Shown piece after piece: positions 8,662-18,810 of a stretch of DNA of 64,000 nucleotides (position 1 is its first letter; the number at the start of each line of letters is the position of its first letter). Position numbers and translations under genes: made by a program. The notes below the pieces were generated by a model. The model was not told the origin of the DNA, did no database searches, and worked only from the letters and a program-made list of their open reading frames with translations. This DNA comes from Noviherbaspirillum aerium. Lineage in GTDB: Bacteria; Pseudomonadota; Gammaproteobacteria; Burkholderiales; Burkholderiaceae_D. The stretch covers positions 124,001 to 188,000 of the forward strand of contig NZ_VFAH01000002.1 in NCBI RefSeq assembly GCF_008929045.1, written 5' to 3'.

Positions 8662-9291
8662 TCAAGAGGTGTAACGGTTCTTGGTACTGGCAATCTTGAG
8701 GCGTTGCGCGAGTTTCGCCAGATCGATGAGATTCCTGGCGCCCATCTTTTCCATCACCTTCTGCTTGTGCACCTTGGCGGTGACTTCCTGAATACCCAGT
8801 TCGATGGCAATCTGCTTGTTCATCAGGCCGCCTATCGCCAGACCGAGAACTTCGCGTTCACGCTGCGTCAGCGTTGCATAGCGCTGCGTCGATTCCCTCA
8901 GTTCGCGTTGCATCTCGAAATCCGTTTCCGCGCGCGCCAGGCCTTCCTCAACGGCACGCAGCAGTTCGTCGCTGTCAACCGGCTTGGTGAGAAACTCCTG
9001 GGCGCCCGCTTTCATCGCGCGTACCGTCATCGGGATCGAACCATATCCGGTAATGAATATGACAGGCAGCGTGACGTCCCTGCGTGCCAGGGCATCAATC
9101 ACATCGAAACCGCTTGCGGTCGAGAGACGCATGTCCAGCACGAGGCACGCGGGCGAGGTATGGCTGTACTCTTCCAGAAACCTTTCCGCCGATGAAAATG
9201 CCCTGACGTCATGCCCTGCCGAGCGCAAGAGCCGTGCCACGGAAGTCCGCACCGACTCGTCGTCATCCACCACGAAAACAAGTTTTTCCAT
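8662..9291 (-). CDS. FixJ/NarL-type response regulator (receiver plus LuxR HTH)
   Basis: A 209-residue response regulator. The receiver domain spans residues 1-125: the acidic pair in VVDDDES, the phosphoacceptor Asp in LVLDMRL, the Thr in FITGYGS and the Lys in LTKPVDS are all present. The LuxR-type HTH follows (about 140-205: LTQREREVLGLAIGG, NKQIAIELGIQEVTAKVHKQKVMEKM). The start at 9291 is chosen because a near-perfect AAGGAGGTGGA site precedes it; the frame stays open upstream to 9777 but that part has no protein similarity. It is related to the FixJ/StyR/TodT group. The partner kinase gene should lie just upstream, and there only a decayed kinase fragment is found, so the regulator is an orphan. 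Confidence 0.9.
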   Translation of the reverse strand: MEKLVFVVDDDESVRTSVARLLRSAGHDVRAFSSAERFLEEYSHTSPACLVLDMRLSTASGFDVIDALARRDVTLPVIFITGYGSIPMTVRAMKAGAQEFLTKPVDSDELLRAVEEGLARAETDFEMQRELRESTQRYATLTQREREVLGLAIGGLMNKQIAIELGIQEVTAKVHKQKVMEKMGARNLIDLAKLAQRLKIASTKNRYTS

Positions 9292-9316
9292 GACTCCACC
9301 TCCTTGCACCGGCACT

Positions 9317-9560
9317 CTAACATCGATTCCGATTTCTTGAGGCCGGCCTCGCCATCGGAGAGTCAATCCGCAGCAGAAGCGGAAGGCAGGTGCTGCCGCC
9401 AAGTCCCCCGGGATCGGCCGCAAGGCGGCCGCGGTGCCCCTCGACGATGGAACGCGTGATGGCCGGTCCCATCTCCATGCCGCGCCTGGTCGTATAAGAC
9501 GTGTCGAGTATCCTGCTCCCGGCGTCTTCAGCGAGGCCGCAATGCTTGCTGAAAGGTCCC
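9317..9560 (-). pseudogene. Remnant of a sensor histidine kinase (ATPase domain, C-terminal end)
   Basis: In the minus-strand frame, positions about 9511-9368 encode a segment resembling the last ATP-binding blocks of a FixL-type kinase: SYTTRRGMEMGPAITRSIVE, then GHRGRLAADPGGLGGSTCLP. This matches the family pattern F-YTTK-GMGMGL-ISRSIVE-HGGRL, with the G2-box glycine changed (GPA for GLS). Upstream the match is lost and no H-box or PAS domain is found in any frame, so most of the gene is deleted or scrambled. Its position directly upstream of the FixJ-type regulator fits a former two-component operon. The resemblance is read by eye. Confidence 0.6.
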
Positions 9561-9891
9561 GACCAGCGCCGCACAGCCGCGGCCATCCGGCGATCCGGCG
9601 AAGTTCGCCAGTTAAAAAAATGGCTACGTCGGCTATGCCGACTGCGCCAATTACGAGGCATTTGAAGGTTCCAGCGGAGGTTCTTGCAGGCGTTTGGCGT
9701 GCGCGCGATGCACCGGCTGTGACTTTGTCAACAATTATTGAGGTCTTGACGGGTCTTGGGCAGACCTGATTCGGCATTCGCCATTACAATCATGACCGCA
9801 CTCAAATCAAATAAGGCCGGTAGAGCCGGTCCTGCTGAATCGGGGACTTGATTTGATTGAATACTGTCATCCGCGGCCCCGAGCTTCAGGC
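9561..9891. other. Intergenic region with no recognisable gene
   Basis: The stretch between the kinase remnant and the icd promoter has no open frame with family resemblance. It contains AGGTCT and AGACCT arms (about 9741-9768) that could form a weak hairpin. More decayed kinase sequence may be present but could not be recognised. Confidence 0.4.
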
Positions 9892-9925
9892 TGTCAATTG
9901 ACATTCAGATAATTGATTTTCAAAT
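9892..9925 (+). promoter_or_regulatory. Putative icd promoter with overlapping palindrome
   Basis: TTGACA (9898-9903), a 16-bp spacer and TCAAAT (9920-9925) form a plausible sigma-70 promoter about 28 bp before the icd start. The -35 is embedded in a perfect 12-bp palindrome, TGTCAATTGACA (9892-9903), which could be a repressor site. Confidence 0.45.
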
Positions 9926-9952
9926 AACAACGCGAAACGCAAGGAAAAACGC

Positions 9953-12187
<2,235 letters not shown>

Positions 12188-12249
12188 CGCCGGCAAACAG
12201 CCGGGTCATGTCCGATCCGGCTGACCGCAACACTTCCGTTCCCCTGCAA

Positions 12250-12280
12250 CCCTGGTATCGCGCACCGAGCGATACCAGGG
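12250..12280. terminator. Perfect 12-bp hairpin between icd and the class C beta-lactamase
   Basis: CCCTGGTATCGC (12250-12261) pairs with GCGATACCAGGG (12269-12280) over a 7-nt loop. It lies 63 bp after the icd stop, between convergent genes, so it may serve both strands. No strong T run follows on either side. Confidence 0.65.
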
Positions 12281-12426
12281 TTCATCATGGTTTGCTGCAG
12301 ACCATCGATTCCTCCGCACTGCCATCCCTCCGCCACTTCGGCACTTCGCAAGAGCAAGGCAACACCGCGCATTTCGTCCGCATGCCGCTTCAATTCCTGC
12401 ACGGACGTGACGTCCTCAGAACCGCT

Positions 12427-13632
12427 CTAGCGAGACGTTGCCGACACCGGCGGCTCGTCCAGCGCGGTCAATATCTGATGCGCCGCCCTGATCCTGGCAG
12501 CGTTCGGATAGTTCCGGTTGCCCAGCATGACAATGCCGATGTTCTTTCCCGGCACGAATGCGACATAAGCGCCGAAGCCGTTGGTCGATCCGGTCTTGTG
12601 GAGCAGTACATTGCCTTGCCTGGATGCCGGGTCAAGCGGCGGAACAAGCCGGATTACCGGATTTGCCTTCAGTACCACTTCGGAAGAACTGTTTTCGACG
12701 ATGGTTTCAACGGAAACCGGATAGGCATACCACTCCCAGCCCAGCGCCTGCATCATGCTTCCCATCCTGAAATGCCCGGCATGGGTCGCGGCGACTGCCC
12801 GCCGCATCGATTTTTCGAGCCGGGTGCCGTTGATATTGGCCTCGACGAAACGGATCATGTCCGCGGAACTGGACTTGACGCCATAGGCTTCCGCATCGAG
12901 CGCTCCCGAGTTGACCCTGACCGGCGTATCGTCCTTTGCGTAGCCCCAGGCGTATTTTTCCATCTCCCGCTGCGGCACATTCACATAGCTGCCGGTAAGC
13001 CCGAGCTTGGGAAACACCTGTGTTTCGAGAAGTTCGGCATAGGGCTTTCCCATGCTGCGGGCGGCGAGAAAGCCGGCCAGCCCGATGCTCGGATTGGAAT
13101 AAAGCCGGTGCGTACCGGCGGCATGGGACGGCTGCCAGCGCGTGAAGTAGGCTGCCAGCCTCTCCTGGCCGCTCACTTCATCGGGAAACTTCAGCGGCAG
13201 TCCGCCAGCGGTATAGCTTGCCAGCTCCAGCAGGCTGATCTTGTCGAAAGCGCTGCCGCGAAGCGCCGGCCAATGCCTGCTTGCCGGATCGTTCAGCGAG
13301 AGGGTGCCGAGCGCCTGTCCGTAGGCGGCAAGCGTCGCCGTCAATGTCTTGCTGACCGATCCGAGCTCGAAGAGCGTGTCTTGCGAAACCCGCTGCCCGC
13401 TTTCGCGGGAAGCGACGCCGTAATTGTAGAAATAGCGGTTTCCATTGACGGTAACGGCCACCGCCATGCCGGGAATCCGGTGTTCACGGACGACAGGCTC
13501 GATGGCGGCATTTACCGCTGCACGCACTTTTTCCTGGAGATCGTCCTGGGCTGCGTGACTATCATTGCAGAATGAAATGGCGGAGAGCATGGAAACGCAG
13601 ACTGCCGCCATGGTTTTGTGAAGCAGGAACAT
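12427..13632 (-). CDS. ampC: Class C (AmpC-type) beta-lactamase
   Basis: A serine hydrolase of about 401 residues from the ATG at 13632. A signal peptide (MFLLHKTMAAVCVSMLSAIS, cleavage near SHAAQ) sends it to the periplasm. All three active-site motifs of class C are present: SVSK with the nucleophile (in FELGSVSKTLTA), YSN (in HRLYSNPSIGL) and KTG (in LLHKTGSTNGFG). It should hydrolyse cephalosporins and penicillins. An in-frame GTG at 13674 would add 14 residues ahead of the signal peptide and is not favoured. No AmpR-type LysR gene is adjacent, so induction through the usual ampR circuit is not suggested by context. The ATG lacks a strong ribosome-binding site. A class D gene lies 177 bp upstream on the same strand. 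Confidence 0.9.
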   Translation of the reverse strand: MFLLHKTMAAVCVSMLSAISFCNDSHAAQDDLQEKVRAAVNAAIEPVVREHRIPGMAVAVTVNGNRYFYNYGVASRESGQRVSQDTLFELGSVSKTLTATLAAYGQALGTLSLNDPASRHWPALRGSAFDKISLLELASYTAGGLPLKFPDEVSGQERLAAYFTRWQPSHAAGTHRLYSNPSIGLAGFLAARSMGKPYAELLETQVFPKLGLTGSYVNVPQREMEKYAWGYAKDDTPVRVNSGALDAEAYGVKSSSADMIRFVEANINGTRLEKSMRRAVAATHAGHFRMGSMMQALGWEWYAYPVSVETIVENSSSEVVLKANPVIRLVPPLDPASRQGNVLLHKTGSTNGFGAYVAFVPGKNIGIVMLGNRNYPNAARIRAAHQILTALDEPPVSATSR

Positions 13633-13809
13633 GTGCAAATATTTTCTATGGACTTCGGATGTGGGAATGGCCACAGTATGGCCGATCTTTCAGGGACGTG
13701 GTGCTGCCAGCAAATACCGACGGTGATCAACCATGATCAACTATGCCAGTGCCTTGAATGCACCGTGAATGCACCTTGAATGTGACGTGAACGCGCCCTC
13801 GGCGTGCCT

Positions 13810-14613
13810 TTACCGCGCCTGGAAAAGCAGGGTTTCCAGGCTGCGCTGGACGAGGAGCTTGCGCTTTGCGGCATCCTCTTCTGCGTGGATGTCCATGTTG
13901 AGAGCGAAAGGATAGGCCTTGCCTTCCTTCTCCACCCATCCCGCCAGCCAACCGATCTGCGGCGTCGCGCCCATGGCCCAGCCGGTCTTGGCGAACATCG
14001 TGTGGCCCGGCGTGTCTTCCTGCCGGAGAATGCTGCGCGTGATGCGCATGCTGCGCTGGCTGAACGGCAGCTTGCGCTGCGCCAGCCTGCCCAATAGCCG
14101 GGCCTGTTCGACGGCCGATATCTTCAATGGGCCGTCGAGCCAGAACCGGTCGATGACGGCACCGATATCGCGGTTGCCATACCCCGCCAGATCAATGTAA
14201 TGCTGCATGCGCTTGGCGCCAATGCGCCGCGCGAGTTCCTGGTAGACGGGGACGTTGGAGACGCGCATGGCATCGCGCAGATGCATGTCCTTCTCCCACG
14301 CCTTCACGAATTGCGGCTTGCCTCCGTAGGGCAGCACTTCCATCTCGTCTTTTACCGCGCCGGTTTCCAGTCCCACCAGCGTGTTGAAGATCTTGAATGT
14401 CGAAGCCGGCTCGAAGCGCTGCTGCGCACGCACCGCGTTGTGGACCAGCAAGCGATCGGACGCGATATCGAGCAGCACGAAAGTCCCGGTGACTCCGGCA
14501 TCCCGGAAATGGTCCGCAAGTTCCGGCCGCTCCACGATTTCGGTGGCAGCGGCGGCAGAAATGAACGCCGCACTGAACGCAGCAATGGCAAGACGAAAAA
14601 TCCGTTGAAACAT
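13810..14613 (-). CDS. Class D (OXA-type) beta-lactamase
   Basis: A 267-residue protein with a signal peptide (MFQRIFRLAIAAFSAAFISA). The class D motifs are complete: STFK with nucleophilic Ser and carboxylatable Lys (PASTFKIFNT), SNV (RVSNVPVYQ), YGN (AGYGNRDIG), FWLDGPLKIS and KTG (FAKTGWAMG). The length matches OXA enzymes. The start at 14613 is chosen because GGAG stands about 10 bp before it and the signal peptide starts there; the frame continues upstream to 14793 without similarity. Chromosomal OXA genes are known in Burkholderiales such as Ralstonia. No integron or IS borders are visible, so it looks resident. It is divergent from a gene of unknown function, with 179 bp between the starts. 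Confidence 0.92.
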   Translation of the reverse strand: MFQRIFRLAIAAFSAAFISAAAATEIVERPELADHFRDAGVTGTFVLLDIASDRLLVHNAVRAQQRFEPASTFKIFNTLVGLETGAVKDEMEVLPYGGKPQFVKAWEKDMHLRDAMRVSNVPVYQELARRIGAKRMQHYIDLAGYGNRDIGAVIDRFWLDGPLKISAVEQARLLGRLAQRKLPFSQRSMRITRSILRQEDTPGHTMFAKTGWAMGATPQIGWLAGWVEKEGKAYPFALNMDIHAEEDAAKRKLLVQRSLETLLFQAR

Positions 14614-14792
14614 GGGAAAGCTCCGCTGAAGAATGAACAATGAACAAAAGTAGCCTGAATCGTAAGCAGCGCACCCGGCCGGCGCAATGGCGGGAGTCTT
14701 CACCGCAGCAACCGCCGTAACGGCTGTAACATGGCCGGCGGAACCGGCCGCAAACACGGCACAATAGAGCGCCCGCGCCATACACCAGAGCA

Positions 14793-16376
14793 ATGAACAC
14801 CCAGACCATCATCGAGTTGACCGCACCGCAGACCGTGAACGGCCAGCGCGCCGCCTACCAGTCCCTGTGGCTGCTGGTGCGCCTGTACCACGCGGCGCGT
14901 TTCGACGCGGCGACCGACGTGATCCGGCTGTCCGAATTGCGGCAGCAGTTCACCGATGCACGCAGCCTGCGCATGTTCATCAGCCGCGCCTTTCGCGATT
15001 TTTCGCGCTGGGGAATCCAGGTGGGCTGGGGTGAAGACGTGGACAGCGACCCGCGGTTTCTGAATCCGGACCGGCGCAGCCAGGGGCCTTTCTGGTTGCC
15101 GCCAGCGCAAGCGGACAAGATCGCCTGCACGGTGGAAGGCGGCGCGGCGTCGCGCACCGACCTGCTGCGCTTCCTCAACATCCGGAGCAAGCCGCTGGCA
15201 ACGGAAGCCGCCGCGACGCGCATGCCGATGCCGGCCGATTTCTGGGTGCGCTATGCGCTTGCGCAGCAGAATCTCCGCCAGGGGCAACTTCTCGCGACAA
15301 TAGCCGAGCACGGCGGAACCGACCGCCATCCCGGTGCCCTGGCCGGGTTCAAGGAAGCGGCAAGAATGGCGAGCAGCCGCTCCCAGCATGCGCTCGCGGC
15401 GCTTGGCGAAGCGCAGGTCTGGCGACGGCTGGACGACCTGGAAGCGGCGCGCAAGACTCTTGCCCAGTTGCGGCGCCTGCTCAAGGAGGCGCGGCCGGAT
15501 GAAGGCGGATATCTTGATGCAATGGAACATATCCTCACCGCCTGGTGCGCCTACAGCCAGCGCGACGTGACACTGACCGAGGCGCTGCTGGCCGCGATGC
15601 GCGACATCGAGCCGCGCGCCAGCGTGGTCCGCTATCATCCGCGCATCCGTTTCGAATGGCACAATCTCATGGCGCTGGTGCGACGCGCCCATGCACTCAA
15701 CGATCAAGACTCTCCGGTCCGCAGGAGCGCAGCCGCCGAATCGATGGGGCACTTCGCCACGGCGCTCGATGCGGCATTCGAGATCGGTTCCTTCGACGCG
15801 GCACAGCAGGTCGCCGCGAACGTGGGAATGGCGACCTGGCTCTTTGCCAGCGAAGGACTGGTGCCCGGAACCGATGCGATCGGCGCGCGGCCCGAGGCGC
15901 TGCGCTGGCTGCTCCTCAGCGAATGGCTGTCCCAGCGTTCCGGCTCGTCGGGACAGTCGGCCTGGAATGCCATCTACCTGATGCGCATCGCGCGCGGCCA
16001 CTGCGATATCGGGGAACGCCCGCCGCTCTACGCATTTCGCGCCCAGCATCCGTTGCAGCCCGCGGAAGTCATCAACGACTACGGGCCGGCGGCCGAGTTC
16101 AACATCGGCATGCTGCCAATTTCCAGCTGGCTCGCGCTCGCGACCCGCCTGCTGGCGGTGCAGCAGCATGGCGACAGCCGGTACAGCCTGCTGCAGCGCT
16201 GCGGTTTGTGGCTGGAACATGCGTGGTATGCAAGCCATGCAGGCGAGCTTGCTTCCGCCTCCCGGTCGCTTGCGACGCTTGCGGCGGAAATGGGCGGCTT
16301 GCCGACGAGCGACAAGTCTTTTTTCCAGACCATGCTGCGGCGCTTTCCTCTTGAGGCATTCGAGCGGCCTAACTGA
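14793..16376 (+). CDS. Unrecognised 527-residue helical (TPR-like) protein
   Basis: I do not recognise a family. The coding frame is convincing: long, GC-rich at third positions, and bounded by a divergent gene and a convergent operon. Residues 1-110 could hold a winged-helix-like region (SELRQQFTDARSLRMFISRAFRDFSRWG). Residues about 150-520 are almost entirely alpha-helical with alanine- and leucine-rich pairs of helices (HALAALGEAQVWRRLDD, LEAARKTLAQLRRLLKEA), which suggests TPR-like repeats. There is no signal peptide or membrane segment, so it is probably cytosolic. The overall form recalls scaffold or regulator proteins with an N-terminal DNA-binding part and a C-terminal repeat domain, but this is speculation. 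It shares a 179-bp upstream region with the OXA gene, so a regulatory link is possible. Confidence 0.65.
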   Translation: MNTQTIIELTAPQTVNGQRAAYQSLWLLVRLYHAARFDAATDVIRLSELRQQFTDARSLRMFISRAFRDFSRWGIQVGWGEDVDSDPRFLNPDRRSQGPFWLPPAQADKIACTVEGGAASRTDLLRFLNIRSKPLATEAAATRMPMPADFWVRYALAQQNLRQGQLLATIAEHGGTDRHPGALAGFKEAARMASSRSQHALAALGEAQVWRRLDDLEAARKTLAQLRRLLKEARPDEGGYLDAMEHILTAWCAYSQRDVTLTEALLAAMRDIEPRASVVRYHPRIRFEWHNLMALVRRAHALNDQDSPVRRSAAAESMGHFATALDAAFEIGSFDAAQQVAANVGMATWLFASEGLVPGTDAIGARPEALRWLLLSEWLSQRSGSSGQSAWNAIYLMRIARGHCDIGERPPLYAFRAQHPLQPAEVINDYGPAAEFNIGMLPISSWLALATRLLAVQQHGDSRYSLLQRCGLWLEHAWYASHAGELASASRSLATLAAEMGGLPTSDKSFFQTMLRRFPLEAFERPN

Positions 16377-16520
16377 TCGCAGTCCTGACTGCGCAGCGGC
16401 TGACTGCCGGGGCCATGCCGCAGTCGGCCGGCGTTCGCTGCCGGCGGCGCTTGCCGGAAGCCGGACACGAAAGAGCCTTGCAATGCCGCCTGCCCGCTCG
16501 TTCCGGTGTGCGGCGCCGGT

Positions 16521-16940
16521 TCATTCGCACAGGCGGCGAATGTCTTCCGGTACCGGAACCGCCTTGATCCGCGAGGCATCGCCGGGATGGCGGATGGCGA
16601 AGATGCGCACATCCCAGCCTTCCGCCAGCAGTTCGCTGCCGCGCATCAGCCGATACCTGGTCAGGAAGGATTTTTCACGCCATTCGCCGATCGAGGTATG
16701 AACCTCTATCCTGTCGCCGTAGGTCGTGGGCCGGATGAAGGTGGAATGCGCATCCACCACCGGCGTGCCGATGATGCCGGTGCTGCGTTCCAGCTCGCGC
16801 CAGGGAGGCACGCCGCAGCTTTCGAAGAAATGACGGGACGCGGCGTCATACCAGCGGAAGAAATTGGGAAAATAGGCGATCTGCGCCGGATCGCAATCGC
16901 CGAACTCGACCTGCACGGGATGGATATGAACACGCGCCAT
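16521..16940 (-). CDS. 4-hydroxybenzoyl-CoA thioesterase-type acyl-CoA thioesterase
   Basis: A 139-residue hot-dog-fold protein. The N-terminal motif VEFGDCDPAQIAYFPNFFRW carries the catalytic Asp of the 4HBT family (pattern FGDCDPAGIV-YPN), and the length matches the roughly 140-residue family. It should release the free acid from an aryl- or acyl-CoA. It is the last gene of a minus-strand operon with a feruloyl-CoA synthase-like ligase, a 3-hydroxyacyl-CoA dehydrogenase and an enoyl-CoA hydratase, and starts 11 bp after the hydratase stop with AGGAAT as ribosome-binding site. In this context the product may be a hydroxybenzoate released from its CoA ester; that substrate is inference. Confidence 0.85.
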   Translation of the reverse strand: MARVHIHPVQVEFGDCDPAQIAYFPNFFRWYDAASRHFFESCGVPPWRELERSTGIIGTPVVDAHSTFIRPTTYGDRIEVHTSIGEWREKSFLTRYRLMRGSELLAEGWDVRIFAIRHPGDASRIKAVPVPEDIRRLCE

Positions 16941-16951
16941 TGCTGAAATTC

Positions 16952-17740
16952 CTATTGTCCCGAACGGACCTTGTTGAGCTTGTGTTCAACGAAGGCGGTC
17001 AGCCGGTCCTGCGTGTCGGGATCGCTCTGGGTGACGGCGGCCACCAGCGCCTCCGTCATCAGGCCGTCGCTGATCGACTGCTCCGCGATGCGCGGCAGCA
17101 CATGCATCACCGCATAGTTGGTCGTCGGCGCATTGTCGGCGATGCGGCGCGCCAGCTCCATGGCTTTCGCCATGCCCTCGCCCGCGCCGACCAGGTATTG
17201 CGACAGTCCTGCGCGATGTCCGGCTTTCGCGTCGAGCACGCGGCCGGTGAGCATCATGTCCATCATGCAGGGCACGCCGATCAGCCGCGGAATGCGCACC
17301 GAACCGCCTCCGCCCACGAACAAGCCGCGCTGACCTTCCGGCAACGCATAGAAGGCCGAAGGCTCGGCAATGCGGATATGCGACGCCGCGGCCAGCTCCA
17401 TGCCGCCGCCTATCGTGGCCCCCTTCATCACGCAGATCACCGGCACGCGGCCGAACTGGATGCGCTCGAAGGCGAGATGCCAGCTGCGCGAATGATGCAT
17501 GGCTTCCACCGCGCTGCGGCCGCGCACTTCCGACAGGTCGAGCCCCGCGCAGAAGTGTTCGCCATTGCCCTGCACGATCACGACACGTACCTCGGGCGGC
17601 ATGTTGTCGAAGAAGCGGTGCAAGCCGAGAATGGCGGCATCGTTGAGCGCATTGCGCTTGGCGACGCGGTTGAGCGAAACGATGGCGACCGCGCCGTCGA
17701 TCTCCGCCGACAGGCAGTCCGGCAAGTCTGATTGATTCAT
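16952..17740 (-). CDS. Enoyl-CoA hydratase/isomerase family protein
   Basis: A 262-residue crotonase-fold protein. The CoA-binding and oxyanion segments are intact (NGEHFCAGLDLSEV near residue 60, ATIGGGMELAAASHIRIA near 110-125) and the catalytic acid region LPEGQRGLFVGGGGS follows near 135-150. It lies 23 bp downstream of the 3-hydroxyacyl-CoA dehydrogenase gene, so the two probably act in sequence: hydration of an enoyl-CoA such as feruloyl- or coumaroyl-CoA, then oxidation. A feruloyl-CoA hydratase/lyase (releasing vanillin directly) is an alternative, but the adjacent dehydrogenase favours a beta-oxidative route. No aldehyde dehydrogenase is in the operon. Confidence 0.87.
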   Translation of the reverse strand: MNQSDLPDCLSAEIDGAVAIVSLNRVAKRNALNDAAILGLHRFFDNMPPEVRVVIVQGNGEHFCAGLDLSEVRGRSAVEAMHHSRSWHLAFERIQFGRVPVICVMKGATIGGGMELAAASHIRIAEPSAFYALPEGQRGLFVGGGGSVRIPRLIGVPCMMDMMLTGRVLDAKAGHRAGLSQYLVGAGEGMAKAMELARRIADNAPTTNYAVMHVLPRIAEQSISDGLMTEALVAAVTQSDPDTQDRLTAFVEHKLNKVRSGQ

Positions 17741-17763
17741 AAAAGTTTGTCCGGAAATAATGG

Positions 17764-18711
17764 TCAGGGCAGGCTCTTCGCTTCGGCCTTGGCCTGCAGC
17801 AGTCCGATCAGCAGCTGGTCACGCTCGGATGCCAGCGCATGCTGCTTGCGCGCGCCAAGCTCCTCGTCGACGCCGGCCACGATCTTTTCCTTCAGCTCCG
17901 GCGTAATCGACGGCGCGCCGAGATCGGCCCACCAGTTTTCGATCGGCGGCCCGAGGTGATCGAGCAGATGGCGCATGCCGCCTTCGCCGCCCGACAGGTG
18001 GAGATTCACGAAGGGACCCATCAGCGCCCAGCGCAGTCCGGGACCGTAAGCAATCGCGGTGTCGATGTCGCTGACGCTGGCGACGCCTTGCTCCACCAGA
18101 TGAAAGGCTTCCCGCCACAGCGCCGCCTGCAGCCGGTTGGCGATATGGCCCTTGACTTCCTTGCGCGGATGGATCGGGCGCTTGCCGATGCGGGTGTAGA
18201 ACGCCATCGCCTGCGCGACCGCTTCAGCCGATGTCTGTTCGCCGCCGATGACTTCCACCAGCGGAATCATGTGCGGCGGATTGAAGGGATGACCGAGCAG
18301 CACCCGGCCCGGATGGCGGCAGGCCGACTGCACGCGGCTCATCAGCAGGCCGGAGGAACTGGAAGCGAGAAGGACATCCGGCGGCAGCAACGCATCCATG
18401 CGCTGGAACAGTTCGATCTTGAGCTGTTCGTTCTCGGGGCCGTTTTCCTGCACGAAGTCCGCGCCGTCCAGGGCGGCTTCCAGCCCGGCATGAAAGCTCA
18501 GCCGCTCCGGCGACGCGCCTGCGGCAACGCCAAGCCGTTCCAGGCTCGGCCAGTGCCGCCTCACGGCGTCACGCAATTTCTCTTCCGCGCCGGGGGAGGG
18601 ATCGGTGCAACGCACATCCAGCCCCTGTGCAAGAAAATAGGCGGCCCAGCTTGCGCCGATGACGCCGGTGCCGACCACCGCGACTGTCTTCACTTCCCGG
18701 AACTCGCTCAT
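17764..18711 (-). CDS. 3-hydroxyacyl-CoA dehydrogenase (carnitine-dehydrogenase-like)
   Basis: A 315-residue NAD-dependent dehydrogenase. The Rossmann motif is at the N-terminus (VAVVGTGVIGASWAAYFLA, with an Asp after the second strand, CTDPSPG). ENGPENEQLKIELFQRMDAL and LASSSSGLLMSR precede the catalytic His region GHPFNPPHMIPLVEVIGG, and KRPIHPRKEVKGHIANRLQAAL follows. This is the single-domain type typical of L-carnitine and aryl-CoA pathways rather than the large FadB type. It probably oxidises the 3-hydroxyacyl-CoA made by the neighbouring hydratase. The operon contains no thiolase, so C-C cleavage must be done by an enzyme encoded elsewhere or by another reaction. Confidence 0.86.
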   Translation of the reverse strand: MSEFREVKTVAVVGTGVIGASWAAYFLAQGLDVRCTDPSPGAEEKLRDAVRRHWPSLERLGVAAGASPERLSFHAGLEAALDGADFVQENGPENEQLKIELFQRMDALLPPDVLLASSSSGLLMSRVQSACRHPGRVLLGHPFNPPHMIPLVEVIGGEQTSAEAVAQAMAFYTRIGKRPIHPRKEVKGHIANRLQAALWREAFHLVEQGVASVSDIDTAIAYGPGLRWALMGPFVNLHLSGGEGGMRHLLDHLGPPIENWWADLGAPSITPELKEKIVAGVDEELGARKQHALASERDQLLIGLLQAKAEAKSLP

Positions 18712-18810
18712 CTCTTCGTTTCCTTTGCTGATGCCGCATGCTGCCGATGCGGGCTTCGAATTTATCTGCGCGGCATGCCGCTTATCCGCGGGATAACAGG
18801 CGATGCCGCT

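Noticed and set aside
9292-9777. N-terminal extension of the FixJ-type regulator
   Set aside because: A near-perfect ribosome-binding site and the receiver domain start fix the gene start at 9291; the extension has no similarity and overlaps the kinase remnant in another frame.
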